64,000 nt of DNA. Origin: Ferrimonas senticii DSM 18821. GTDB lineage: Bacteria > Pseudomonadota > Gammaproteobacteria > Enterobacterales > Shewanellaceae. The position numbers and the translations under genes were made by a program. This document shows, piece after piece, positions 1 to 11,513 of this stretch; the first letter of the stretch is position 1, and the number at the start of each line of letters is the position of its first letter. The stretch covers positions 1-64,000 of the forward strand of contig NZ_AUGM01000008.1 in assembly GCF_000422665.1 (NCBI RefSeq). Reading direction: 5' to 3'. A model generated the notes under the pieces. It was not told the DNA's origin. It saw only the letters and a list, made by a program, of their open reading frames with translations, and made no database searches.

Positions 1-3000
1 ATGTAGCCGTCAAACTCTCCACCCAATACCTGCGGTTGTTGCGCCAGCTGCACGCCGTTTACCGTTACAACGGCACCACCATCGATCGCGCCATCGGCGC
101 CTAATTGGGTATTATCCAGCAAGTTACCACTGACCTGACTGCCGCCTTCAGTTTCTGTGAGGCTGTTGCTGACATCGCCCGCTTGCGGCTCGGCATCGGT
201 AACGGTAACGGCGATCTGCCCGTGAACACTATCCCCATCACTGTCATCGATAGTCAAAATCACGGGGAACTGCAGCTGATCCCCCTGATGGTCTAGTGGC
301 GCTACCAACTGCACGTTGACTGCCACACTTACATCATCGCCTTGCTGATCCACCTGATTGATGGTGGCTTTGATCACCTCATTGCCATCGACATCGCGAA
401 TAATCAGGGTATTGCCGCTAATGAAAATGTTATCCAGATTCAAATCGGCACCGCCACTGGATAGCTGCAATGGCGCCAACGCTTGTTGAATAGCGGCAAT
501 ATCGAATGCCACCGTGTCGCTAACCAAGGGATCACTGCCTGGTTCAAACAACACCCGTACAGTAAAACTATCAACGCCATCATCCAAGGTCACCGCAGCG
601 CCATCGGAACTAGGTCCGTCACCATCAATCACGGTGACATCGATGCGAGCTTGAGCACTGTCATTATCTATATCACTGGCGCTGAGATAGAGCGGAAACT
701 CCAATGGTTGATCACCCTGATGATCTAGCGGCGCGACAATTTGCACATTTACAGGCGCGGTAATCTCCCCATCGCTGATACGCAGTGGATTCAGAGTCGC
801 CTTGATTACCTCGTTGCCATTTAGGTCGCGAATAATCATGGTACTGCCGCTTGGAGTCAGATAGATATTATCGAGATCCAAACCGACGCCGACGCTAGTC
901 AATCCGGCGTCTGCCAATGCAGCAGCAATTGCGGCAACATCAAAGGCAACAGAGTCTGGGTCGAGCTGGTCTGAACCTCGGGTAAAGGTAGGAAATACCG
1001 TAAAACTGTCTAAGCCATCGGTCAGTTCAACCGCCACCACCTCAGCGGTTGGCGCGGCGCCATCAACGATGGTCAGATTAAGGTTGGCATCAGAGGGATC
1101 GCCGTCAAAATCCTCAACGGTAAAGGGCACATCAAAGACGATGTCGGCTTCCGGATCTTGAGCCGTGCCAGCGCCGTGATCGAGGTTGTCATCAGCAACG
1201 AAGATGTACTCGCCGGTTGGTTTGACGTACAGAGAGCCGTTATCAACAGCAACCTCGATATAGCCATCAAACGCACCGCCATTGATGGCGGTTTGGGTAG
1301 ATAGATCCACACCATTAACCACGGTGACACCACCAGCCGCCGCAGCGCCATCAGCACCGAACTGGGTGTTATCCAGCAAGTTGCCCGCAACTTGTGCGCC
1401 GCCTTCCGTTTCAATGACTTGATTGCTAACGCCAGCGGCGGTTGGGGTGGTATCGGCGACATTGACCGTCACTTGGCCGCTAACCGGATCGTTATCGCTG
1501 TCTTGGCCCTTAATGAAGATTGGCAGGCTGAAGCTAGTGTCGTTGCCTGCACCAAAATGGTCGAGCGGTGCCAGTGGGTTAACGGTAACCGGGAAGCTCA
1601 AATCGCCATTGGTTTCGGTTGGCAAGCCGAGTATCACCTCCAGCACCGGGTTATCGTTGCCATCAAGGATGGTCAGAGTGCTACCTAGCAGCGTGAGGTT
1701 ACTGCCATCAACCGCACCCCCAGCAGAGGTGAGATTGAGCGCCGCAATCGCGTTGCTGATGGCGCCGGTATCAAAGCCAAAGCTGGCGGGATCTAACTGA
1801 TCCGAGCCACGTTCTACCACTAGATTAACTTGGTCGCTACTGCCATCGTCCGAGACATCCACGCTAACGGTAGCGGCGGTTGGTGCAGCGCCATCAACGA
1901 TGGTCAGATTGAGGTTGGCATTAGAGGGATCGCCATCAAAGTCTTCAACGGTAAAGGGCACATCAAAGACGATATCGGCTTCCGGATCTTGAGCCGTGCC
2001 AGCGCCGTGGTCGAGGTTGTCATCGGCAACAAAAATGTACTCGCCGGTTGGTTTGACATACAGAGTGCCGTTATCAACAGCAACCTCGATGTAGCCGTCA
2101 AACGCACCGCCACTGATGGCGGTTTGAGTCGATAGATCCACGCTATTAACCACGGTGACACCACCGGCGGCGGCAGCGCCATCGGCGCCGAACTGGGTGT
2201 TATCAAGCAAGTTGCCCGCAACCTGTGCGCCGCCCTCCGCTTCGGTGACTTGATTGCTGACGCCAGCGGCGGTTGGGCTGGTATCGGCGACATTGACCGT
2301 CACTTGGCCAGTAACCGGATCGTTATCGCTGTCTTGACCCTTGATGAAGATTGGCAGACTAAGGCTGGCACCGTTGCCTGAACCGAGATGGTCGAGCGGT
2401 GCCAATGGGTTAACGGTAACCGGGAATGACAAATCACCGTTGTTGTCCGTCGGGTTGCCTAAGGTAACGCTTAAAACTGGATTGTTGTTGGCATCAAATA
2501 CGGTCAGAACCCCATTGCTCACCGACAAGTTACTGCCATCGACCGCAACGCCTCCGGAGGTGAGATTCAACGCCGCAATCGCACTGCTGATGGCATCGGT
2601 ATCAAAACCAAAACTGGCGGGATCTAGCTGATCGGAGCCGCGCTCAATTACTAAGTTAACTTGATCGCTACTGCCATCGTCCGAGACATCCACGCTGACG
2701 GTAGCGGCGGTTGGTGCAGCGCCATCAACGATGGTTAGATTAAGATTGGCATCAGAAAGATCACCATCAAAATCCTCGACGGTAAAGGGCACATCAAAGA
2801 CGATGTCGGCTTCAGGTTCTTGTTGAGTGCCAGCGCCGTGATCGAGGTTGTCATCAGCAACGAAGATGTACTCGCCGGTTGGCTTGACGTACAGAGTGCC
2901 GTTATCAACATCGACCTGAATATAACCATCAAACTCTCCACCACTAATGGCGGTTTGAGTAGATAGATCCACACCATTAACCACGGTAACACCACCGGCG

Positions 3001-4379
3001 GCGGCAGCACCATCGGCACCAAACTGAGTATTATCCAGTAAGTTGCCAGCGACCTGGCTGCCGCCTTCAGTTTCGCTCAAGCTATTGCTGACGTCAGCGG
3101 CCAACGGCACGGTATCGGTCACCGTCAACAACAGTTCAGCACTGAAGGGATCGCCATCACTGTCGCTACCAGCGAGGAATATCGGCAGTTGTAACGCGTT
3201 ATCGACGTGATCCAATGGTGCCAGCGAGGTTGCAGTAACCGTGACAAACAGATCGTTATTGCCGAGCAACGGCGGCTGCAATGTCAATTGCAGCACTGGA
3301 TTGCCATTAACATCGCTTATCAGCAGCACCGTATCGGTAACGCTTAGGTTATCAAGGTCCAGCGCAACGCCTTGGTTCGTGAGCTGCAATGGCGTTAGCC
3401 CCGCCACAATTGCCGCAACATCAAACCCCAGGGTAGAGGCATCAATCGCATCAGAGCCACCAAAGATCCGCAGTTGCGCCTCATCGCTACCACCAGCATC
3501 AGTCACCTCCGCGTCAGCGGTGATCCCTTGTGGATCGGCACCGTCATCGATGGTGACAATTACCGTGGTTTCGGCAATGCCGCCAAAGGCATCTTGAAAG
3601 GTTAAATTCAACGGAATTTGCGGCAGTGAATCACTGCTGCTGTGGTCCAGCGATGGCAGAGATTGGAAGGCGTAGCTGCCGTCGGGATAAACATAGAACT
3701 CACCATATGGCAGCGATACCTGGCGCGCACCGACAAATTCACCGTCGCTCACTAATGGCCACTCCACCAGCGGCCGCCCGGCAATCAACAACAATTGCCC
3801 GAACCCTGCCAGCTGCGCCCCGGTATCAACAATCAAATTACCCTGCTCACCTTCACCTTCCAGCAATTGAAACTGGATCGGCAAGATGCCGCCGGTGGCC
3901 TGACTCGCTTGACTGGCCAAACCGAATTGATCGTCGACTTCCGGCTCAACGCGGCGGTACTCGGTGTCGTAACCCGCCTGTGCCAAAGTGGCCTTGGCGT
4001 GACGCAATAGATCAGCGCCGCTGTTGTGGGCGCTGGACACCAACAGCGCAATGGCTGCCGGAGCTTCGATCACTGCTGTCGGATCTTGCCCGGACAGCAA
4101 CGCTTGCTGGATCTGCTCGATAGTTAGGTCTTGGCTAGCTAAACCGGCAATATCCAGTGGCTGTTCATCGCCGTTGTCTACGACCTCTAACTGCTGACTC
4201 GGGCCTACCAACAACATCTCGCGGCCAGATTGGCGCAGTTCCACTTCACCGTTACTGCTGGTAAGTAAAATATCGCCTTCAGCCAGAACCATTCCTTCGC
4301 GTACCGGATGCATCTGCCCGGTGCTGTACTCGACAAAAAACGCCTGGCCGCGCACAGCGGCGACAATTACCTGTTCCAT
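1..4379 (-). CDS. Giant repeat adhesin with LapA-type retention module (5' part; gene continues past the left edge)
   Basis: The minus-strand reading frame is open from the ATG at 4379 to base 1, so about 1,459 residues of the N-terminal side are visible. An AAGGA ribosome site lies about 8 bases upstream. Residues 1-115 resemble the retention module of LapA-family type I secreted adhesins, which keeps the protein in the outer membrane until a periplasmic LapG-type protease cuts it. The di-alanine expected at the cut site is present at residues 107-110, but as PAAI rather than the usual xAAG. The rest is a chain of acidic Ig/cadherin-like or VCBS-like modules with recurring motifs such as DNTQFGADGA and LDHGAGT. 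The RTX C-terminus and any lapG/lapD genes are outside the window. Expected role: cell-surface attachment and biofilm formation. Confidence 0.85.
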   Translation of the reverse strand, partial: MEQVIVAAVRGQAFFVEYSTGQMHPVREGMVLAEGDILLTSSNGEVELRQSGREMLLVGPSQQLEVVDNGDEQPLDIAGLASQDLTIEQIQQALLSGQDPTAVIEAPAAIALLVSSAHNSGADLLRHAKATLAQAGYDTEYRRVEPEVDDQFGLASQASQATGGILPIQFQLLEGEGEQGNLIVDTGAQLAGFGQLLLIAGRPLVEWPLVSDGEFVGARQVSLPYGEFYVYPDGSYAFQSLPSLDHSSSDSLPQIPLNLTFQDAFGGIAETTVIVTIDDGADPQGITADAEVTDAGGSDEAQLRIFGGSDAIDASTLGFDVAAIVAGLTPLQLTNQGVALDLDNLSVTDTVLLISDVNGNPVLQLTLQPPLLGNNDLFVTVTATSLAPLDHVDNALQLPIFLAGSDSDGDPFSAELLLTVTDTVPLAADVSNSLSETEGGSQVAGNLLDNTQFGADGAAAAGGVTVVNGVDLSTQTAISGGEFDGYIQVDVDNGTLYVKPTGEYIFVADDNLDHGAGTQQEPEADIVFDVPFTVEDFDGDLSDANLNLTIVDGAAPTAATVSVDVSDDGSSDQVNLVIERGSDQLDPASFGFDTDAISSAIAALNLTSGGVAVDGSNLSVSNGVLTVFDANNNPVLSVTLGNPTDNNGDLSFPVTVNPLAPLDHLGSGNGASLSLPIFIKGQDSDNDPVTGQVTVNVADTSPTAAGVSNQVTEAEGGAQVAGNLLDNTQFGADGAAAAGGVTVVNSVDLSTQTAISGGAFDGYIEVAVDNGTLYVKPTGEYIFVADDNLDHGAGTAQDPEADIVFDVPFTVEDFDGDPSNANLNLTIVDGAAPTAATVSVDVSDDGSSDQVNLVVERGSDQLDPASFGFDTGAISNAIAALNLTSAGGAVDGSNLTLLGSTLTILDGNDNPVLEVILGLPTETNGDLSFPVTVNPLAPLDHFGAGNDTSFSLPIFIKGQDSDNDPVSGQVTVNVADTTPTAAGVSNQVIETEGGAQVAGNLLDNTQFGADGAAAAGGVTVVNGVDLSTQTAINGGAFDGYIEVAVDNGSLYVKPTGEYIFVADDNLDHGAGTAQDPEADIVFDVPFTVEDFDGDPSDANLNLTIVDGAAPTAEVVAVELTDGLDSFTVFPTFTRGSDQLDPDSVAFDVAAIAAALADAGLTSVGVGLDLDNIYLTPSGSTMIIRDLNGNEVIKATLNPLRISDGEITAPVNVQIVAPLDHQGDQPLEFPLYLSASDIDNDSAQARIDVTVIDGDGPSSDGAAVTLDDGVDSFTVRVLFEPGSDPLVSDTVAFDIAAIQQALAPLQLSSGGADLNLDNIFISGNTLIIRDVDGNEVIKATINQVDQQGDDVSVAVNVQLVAPLDHQGDQLQFPVILTIDDSDGDSVHGQIAVTVTDAEPQAGDVSNSLTETEGGSQVSGNLLDNTQLGADGAIDGGAVVTVNGVQLAQQPQVLGGEFDGY
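1061..3545 (-). repeat. Tandem 831-bp (277-codon) repeats inside the adhesin gene
   Basis: A landmark string around 'catcaacgatggt' recurs at 1061, 1892 and 2723, exactly 831 bases apart each time. More divergent copies lie at 3545 and, with other spacings, at 623 and 245. By eye the three central copies are very similar at DNA level. Each unit holds two alternating modules: one ends in VTVEDFDGD-like sequence and the other begins near VDVSDDGSSDQVNLVIERGS. The exact periodicity in multiples of three keeps the frame when copies are gained or lost. Confidence 0.85.
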
Positions 4380-4585
4380 TGCCACTTCCTTGTGGTAGTC
4401 CATCTCACTTAAAGCCTAGTTAGCGCTGGCTAAACTGCCCCATCAGCAACTTTGTGGATAACTGTCATCTTGTGCGCACTTAAACAAATCATCCGAGCAA
4501 CCCAGCGTTAGTGATCTAGGTCACCATCTATTGCTGAACCGAAGCCTAAAATTACCGATCCGTTCTACTGATTGGACATCAACCG

Positions 4586-6331
4586 GTGCCGCACCGAGCT
4601 CACCTATTCTCACTTATTCCTGGCCATGCCATGCTGCAAGGCTGCCGTAATCAGCCGTACAACATGGCGCGCTTTAGTCGCGATCTGTTGGCGGGGGTTT
4701 CCGTCGGCATTATTGCCATTCCACTGGCGATGGCATTGGCGATTGCCAGCGGCGTGGCACCGCAATATGGCCTCTACACCGCGATTGTCGGCGGCATCGT
4801 TATCGCCCTCTTTGGCGGTTCGCGCTTTAGCATCTCCGGCCCTACCGCCGCCTTTGTGGTGTTGCTGTATCCGATTGCCGAACAGTTCGGGTTAGCCGGT
4901 CTGCTGGTGGCAACGGTGATGTCGGGGATCATCTTGGTACTGATGGCGCTGCTTCGACTAGGACGACTGATCCAATACATCCCGGAATCGATCACCTTGG
5001 GCTTTACCGCCGGGATCGGGGTGGTGATCGCCACCTTACAGATGAAAGACTTCTTTGGTCTTAACCTCAGCGCGATGCCGGAACATTACTGGGAAAAGAT
5101 CGCTATTTTAGTCAACGCCGCCCCTAGCGCCCATTGGCCAAGCATCGTGGTCGCCAGCGTTACCTTGGTGGTGATGCTGCTGTGGCCGAAGCTGAAAATT
5201 CCGGTACCGGCGCACCTGCCGGCGGTGATCGTCGGCACGCTGATTGGTCTCTATCTCAACCAACAGGGTTGGCAGGTGGATACCATTGGCAGCCGCTTCA
5301 GCTACACCCTAAGCGATGGCACCAGCGGCTTTGGGATCCCGCCGGTACTGCCAGAGTTTGTGCTGCCATGGCTGCAAAATGGCGTCGATGGCCAACCATT
5401 GGGGCTGAGCTGGGAGATGATCCAAGCACTGCTGCCATCGGCCTTTGCCATCGCCATGCTCGGTGCCATCGAATCGCTGCTGTGTGCGGTGGTGCTGGAT
5501 GGCATGACCAACACCCGCCACAGCGCCAACAGCGAATTGTTAGGCCAAGGCCTTGGCAACATCGTCGCACCATTTTTTGGCGGCATTCCGGCCACCGCCG
5601 CCATTGCACGCTCCGCCGCCAACGTCAAAGCCGGCGCCACCAGCCCAATCTCCGCCATTGTCCACGCCTTAGTGGTGTTGCTGGCATTAGTGGCGCTGAC
5701 CCAGGTGTTGGCTTACGTGCCAATGGCAGCGATGGCGGCCCTGCTGTTGGTGGTAGCGTGGAACATGAGTGAAGCGCCAAAAGCGCTGCATCTACTCAAA
5801 ACCGCCCCGCACAGCGACATCTTGGTGTTCTTGGTCTGCTTCTCACTGACAGTAATGTTCGACATGGTGATCGCCATCAGCGTTGGCATCGTGTTGGCGG
5901 CGCTGCTGTTTATGAAGCAAGTAGCGGAGATGACCCGTGTTCGCGACGTGAGTGGCTCTAGCCGCTTTGTGCCGATGACGCTGCCGGATGACACCAAAGT
6001 GGTGCGGATTGAGGGGCCGCTGTTCTTCGCCGCCGCCGAAAACGTGTTTGGCGAGATCAGCCAGCTAACCAACGATTGCCGCCGCTTGATCCTGCAGATG
6101 GATGCGGTTCACCTGCTTGACGCCGGTGGCTTAGCCGCGATGGATAAGTTGATTAGGCGCTCGCAAGCCAATGGCACCGAGCTGATGATCTGCGAACTGC
6201 AATTCCAGCCGCTGAAGACCTTAGCTCGCGCCAAAGTGCAGCCGATTGAGGGCGTACTGACCTTCTACCCCAGCTTGGATGAGGCCTTGGCTGAGCTAAA
6301 TCACGAGCTAAGTGGAAAGCTAAGCGATTAA
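4586..6331 (+). CDS. SulP-family inorganic anion transporter with STAS domain
   Basis: This inner-membrane SulP/SLC26 protein has up to 581 residues. The N-terminal part carries the family signature around RDLLAGVSVGIIAIPLAMAL, followed by many hydrophobic segments to about residue 440. A cytoplasmic STAS domain follows at about 450-565, containing LILQMDAVHLLDAGGL. Relatives move sulfate, bicarbonate or other anions; the substrate cannot be told from sequence. The longest frame starts at a GTG at 4586. In-frame ATGs at 4631 and 4664 fit the usual family N-terminus better, but no candidate has a clear ribosome site, so the start is uncertain. The gene is monocistronic and ends at a strong terminator. 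Confidence 0.85.
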   Translation: MPHRAHLFSLIPGHAMLQGCRNQPYNMARFSRDLLAGVSVGIIAIPLAMALAIASGVAPQYGLYTAIVGGIVIALFGGSRFSISGPTAAFVVLLYPIAEQFGLAGLLVATVMSGIILVLMALLRLGRLIQYIPESITLGFTAGIGVVIATLQMKDFFGLNLSAMPEHYWEKIAILVNAAPSAHWPSIVVASVTLVVMLLWPKLKIPVPAHLPAVIVGTLIGLYLNQQGWQVDTIGSRFSYTLSDGTSGFGIPPVLPEFVLPWLQNGVDGQPLGLSWEMIQALLPSAFAIAMLGAIESLLCAVVLDGMTNTRHSANSELLGQGLGNIVAPFFGGIPATAAIARSAANVKAGATSPISAIVHALVVLLALVALTQVLAYVPMAAMAALLLVVAWNMSEAPKALHLLKTAPHSDILVFLVCFSLTVMFDMVIAISVGIVLAALLFMKQVAEMTRVRDVSGSSRFVPMTLPDDTKVVRIEGPLFFAAAENVFGEISQLTNDCRRLILQMDAVHLLDAGGLAAMDKLIRRSQANGTELMICELQFQPLKTLARAKVQPIEGVLTFYPSLDEALAELNHELSGKLSD

Positions 6332-6345
6332 CAGCTAACAGCGCA

Positions 6346-6384
6346 TAAAAAAGCGGGCTTGGAATTATCCAAGCCCGCTTTTTT
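6346..6384. terminator. Bidirectional intrinsic terminator between the SulP gene and rlmD
   Basis: A perfect GC-rich stem, AAGCGGGCTTGGA paired with TCCAAGCCCGCTT around an ATTA loop, is preceded by A-rich and followed by T-rich sequence. It therefore works as a terminator on both strands and serves the two convergent genes. Confidence 0.9.
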
Positions 6385-6396
6385 GTTGGCTTACCC

Positions 6397-7740
6397 TTAA
6401 CCCTGCCAGCGCAGCTGCGCTACCGCTTCAACGTGCAGGGTATGCGGGAACATATCTACCGGTTGCAGCTGCTCTAGGCTAAAGCCGTTGGCGGTCAGCC
6501 ACGCCAGATCGCGAGCCAAGGTCTTGGGGTTGCAAGAGACATACACCAAGGTCTTTGGCGCCATCGCGGTCAGGGTTTGCAGCAACGCTTGGTCACAGCC
6601 TTTGCGCGGCGGATCGACCACCACCACATCGGCGCTCACGCCCTGCTGGTACAGCTCCGGCACCAACACTTCGGCACGGCCAACGTGGAATTCAGTGTTG
6701 CTTAAGCCGTTGGCCTTGGCATTCTCCTCGGCATCGGCAATCGCTTCTGGGATCAGCTCGATGCCGATCACCTTGCTGGCGTGACGCGCCAAAAACAGCG
6801 AGATGGTGCCGATGCCGCAGTACAGATCGTACACGGTTTCGTTGCCGGTCAGCTCGGCCAGCTGCAGCGCCTGCTTGTATAGCACCTCGGTTTGGCTTGG
6901 GTTGACCTGATAGAACGACAGCGGCGAGATAATGAAATCAAGGCCATCGAGGGTATCGCGGATCACGCCATTGCCGGTCAGCACCCGGTTATCCAACCCC
7001 ATCACCCGGTTGCCACGTTCGCCATGAACGTTATGGACGATGGTGGTCAGGTTCAGATCCGCCAGCTGCGCCAGCAATTCAGCCTGCGCTGGCAGCACCT
7101 CGGTGCGGGTCACCAGCACCAACATCACTTCACCGGTGGCAAAGCCTTTGCGGGTGACTACGTGGCGCAGATCGCCGCTATGGTTGTGTTCATCATAAGC
7201 GCGCACATCGTGCTGCTGCAGCCATTGACGCAACCGCGCTAACAGCTCGATGTGCAGCGGATCTTGCACCGCACAGTCATCGCAGGCCACCAACTGGTGC
7301 GAGTGCTTACGGTAGAAACCGATCTCGGCGCCGCCGTCAATCTGACGAACCGCAAACTGGGCTTTATTACGCCAAGCGAACGGTTCAGCCATCCCCAGCA
7401 CCGGCTTCACTTCACAGTTCAAGCCAAAGCGCTGCATTTCGCGCTGCACCAGCTGTTGCTTATGCGCCAGCTGACCTTGGTAAGACAGGGTGCGCACCTG
7501 ACAGCCGCCACAGGCTTGATGGGCACAGAAGTCGTCAACCCGCTCTGCGGCTGGGGTGCCGATTTGGCCGATTAGGCCGTGCAGGTAGTTAGGCTTGATT
7601 TGGGTCAGCTTCACTTCCACCTCATCGCCCGGCAGTGCGCCCTCAACAAACAGGGGACGGCCCAACAGAGTACCTACTCCGTCGCCTTTGTCGGTGAGAT
7701 CGGTGATCTCTACCCAGTGCTTTGAGCCAAGCTTGGTCAT
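6397..7740 (-). CDS. rlmD: 23S rRNA (uracil(1939)-C5)-methyltransferase RlmD
   Basis: RlmD transfers a methyl group from S-adenosylmethionine to U1939 of 23S rRNA in the cytoplasm. The protein has an N-terminal TRAM domain with the GDGVG motif, a cysteine cluster CAHQACGGCQ that fits the 4Fe-4S site, and a C-terminal methyltransferase fold. That fold shows the DLYCGIGTISL motif, DPPRKGCD, and the catalytic cysteine in VYVSCNPKTLARD. The frame is open to 7773, but the ATG at 7740 has a GAGG ribosome site 6-7 bases upstream. It gives 447 residues, close to the E. coli protein (433), so this start is preferred. It converges with the SulP gene. Confidence 0.93.
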   Translation of the reverse strand: MTKLGSKHWVEITDLTDKGDGVGTLLGRPLFVEGALPGDEVEVKLTQIKPNYLHGLIGQIGTPAAERVDDFCAHQACGGCQVRTLSYQGQLAHKQQLVQREMQRFGLNCEVKPVLGMAEPFAWRNKAQFAVRQIDGGAEIGFYRKHSHQLVACDDCAVQDPLHIELLARLRQWLQQHDVRAYDEHNHSGDLRHVVTRKGFATGEVMLVLVTRTEVLPAQAELLAQLADLNLTTIVHNVHGERGNRVMGLDNRVLTGNGVIRDTLDGLDFIISPLSFYQVNPSQTEVLYKQALQLAELTGNETVYDLYCGIGTISLFLARHASKVIGIELIPEAIADAEENAKANGLSNTEFHVGRAEVLVPELYQQGVSADVVVVDPPRKGCDQALLQTLTAMAPKTLVYVSCNPKTLARDLAWLTANGFSLEQLQPVDMFPHTLHVEAVAQLRWQG

Positions 7741-7880
7741 AACTACCTCAATGTGTACTGCTACCCCAATCACTTGGGGTAAGCCTAATCGATGCCAAAA
7801 AGCGGCGCGGGATTATAGCGCCGCCACCTGCCCTTACAAACAAAAACAGCGCGACCCGCAAATGCACCTAAGCGAGATGT

Positions 7881-7906
7881 TAAAAAGCCCCCAAGATTGG
7901 GGGCTT
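7881..7906 (-). terminator. Intrinsic terminator of katG
   Basis: Read on the minus strand, a 10-bp stem (AAGCCCCCAA with TTGGGGGCTT) is followed by a run of T residues. It starts 25 bases past the katG stop codon. Confidence 0.85.
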
Positions 7907-7930
7907 GCTGCAGATTAAGCCGTTGCCAAT

Positions 7931-10117
<2,187 letters not shown>

Positions 10118-10219
10118 TCATCCCAAACAGCTTAGTAGTCAGGCACACAGGCAACGCGGATAAGCACCGATAGCGTTAACCGAATTATTCAACCGCAGCC
10201 TCCAATTAACCCTCGCCGC

Positions 10220-10256
10220 CGCCGGAAATTCGGCGTAGTATTCGCCGCTTTTTTTT
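10220..10256 (+). promoter_or_regulatory. Candidate terminator/antiterminator switch in the MFS leader
   Basis: CGGCG (10231-10235) can pair with CGCCG (10243-10247), and the stem is followed by eight T residues: a compact intrinsic terminator 20 bases before the MFS start codon. The same CGGCG can instead pair with an upstream CGCCG (10220-10224) across a GAAATT loop, which would block the terminator. No gene on this strand ends here, because katG is divergent, so a terminator would only act on the MFS transcript itself. This is inferred from sequence alone; no ligand or leader peptide was recognised. Confidence 0.4.
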
Positions 10257-10276
10257 CAATTTCAGGGGTAGCTGTA

Positions 10277-11452
10277 ATGCTGTCGAGAATGGTGGCTTGG
10301 GCGCCGGTATTACTGCTGGCGCTGACCGCATTTTTGTTTGTCTCCACCGAATTTGTGCCGGTGGGGCTATTGGCTGGCCTTGGCAGCAGCTTTGGCATGA
10401 CCGCAGTCGAGATGGGGCCGCTGCTGACCGTCTACGCCGCCATTGTCGCACTGGCGTCACTGCCGGTGGTGCTGCTGTTCGCCAAGTTCGAACGCAAAAA
10501 ACTGCTGATGGGGCTGATGCTGGTGTTCGTGCTTAGCCACTTAATCTGTGCATGGGCGCCAAGCTACCCGTGGCTGATGACCGGCCGCATCGGCATTGCC
10601 CTAGCGCACGCCTTGTTCTGGTCAATCGCCCCGGCACTGGCGATGCGTCTGGCACCAGAGGGGCAAGGCGCGAAGGCACTCAGCCTGTTTGCCACCGGCT
10701 GTGTTCTGGCGTTGGTGCTAGGGGTGCCGCTGGGACGCGTGCTCGGCTACTGGATGGGTTGGCGCTTGATCTTTGCCAGCTTTGCGGTACTGACGCTGAT
10801 TGCGATGGCCATTCTATGGCGCGGTCTGCCTGCCCTACCCGCCGAACGCGGCGGCGATTGGCGTAGTCTGCCCGCCCTAGTGCGTAACCGCGCGCTGCTG
10901 TGGCTGTACGGTCTCACCGTGTTAGTGGTCACCGCCCACTACAGCGTGTTTACTTACTTAGAACCACTGCTGCAGGAACACTTTGGCTATCAGCCGAACG
11001 TCACCACCATGATGATGCTGTTGTACGGCGGCTCCGGCTTTATCGGCAGCGCCCTGTTTGGCCGCTACCACGGCCAAGCGCCGCGTAACCTGCTAACCAT
11101 CGCCATTGTTCTGCTTGGTGCCTGTTTGGCGGTACTGGCATTGGTGGCACAGCAGCTGTGGTTACTGCTGCCGCTGTGCGTGCTGTGGGGCGTTGGCATG
11201 ATGTTGGTGGCGCTATCACTGCAAGCCAAAGCGCTGAAACTGGCACCGGATGCCACCGATGTGGCGATGGCGATCTTCTCTGGCCTGTTTAACGTCGGCA
11301 TCGGCGGTGGCGCGCTGCTGGGCAGCATCGTCGCCAGCCAGTTTGGGGTAGTTCACAACGGTACGTGGGCGACCTTGCTGGTGGCGGTGGCGCTATTGCC
11401 GCTGTGGTTATTGGTGCGCGCCCGCCGCGCCGCCGAACCGCTGGCGCAATAA
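10277..11452 (+). CDS. MFS efflux transporter, SotB/sugar-efflux-like
   Basis: This inner-membrane major facilitator protein has 391 residues and about 12 hydrophobic segments. The opening segment with FVSTEFVPVGLL and the downstream GRIGIALAHALFWSI resemble the drug:H+ antiporter-1 branch, which includes SotB/YdeA sugar and arabinose exporters. The substrate is unknown. The ATG at 10277 is preceded by AGGGG about 9 bases upstream. It is the only gene between divergent katG and the terminator at 11466. Expression may be controlled by the leader hairpins just upstream. Confidence 0.8.
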   Translation: MLSRMVAWAPVLLLALTAFLFVSTEFVPVGLLAGLGSSFGMTAVEMGPLLTVYAAIVALASLPVVLLFAKFERKKLLMGLMLVFVLSHLICAWAPSYPWLMTGRIGIALAHALFWSIAPALAMRLAPEGQGAKALSLFATGCVLALVLGVPLGRVLGYWMGWRLIFASFAVLTLIAMAILWRGLPALPAERGGDWRSLPALVRNRALLWLYGLTVLVVTAHYSVFTYLEPLLQEHFGYQPNVTTMMMLLYGGSGFIGSALFGRYHGQAPRNLLTIAIVLLGACLAVLALVAQQLWLLLPLCVLWGVGMMLVALSLQAKALKLAPDATDVAMAIFSGLFNVGIGGGALLGSIVASQFGVVHNGTWATLLVAVALLPLWLLVRARRAAEPLAQ

Positions 11453-11465
11453 CTCCCTAAACGCA

Positions 11466-11500
11466 CAGAGCCAGTCATCACGACTGGCTCTGTTGTTTCT
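11466..11500 (+). terminator. Intrinsic terminator after the MFS gene
   Basis: An 11-bp perfect stem (CAGAGCCAGTC / GACTGGCTCTG) with an ATCAC loop is followed by TTGTTTCT. It lies in the short gap between the convergent MFS and NYN genes. Confidence 0.85.
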
Positions 11501-11513
11501 ACACTTTGGATTT

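Noticed and set aside
1073-2293. Open frames of about 100-129 codons inside the first 4.4 kb, on both strands
   Set aside because: They are shadows of the repetitive adhesin gene. They recur with the 831-bp period and have no ribosome sites or plausible protein composition.
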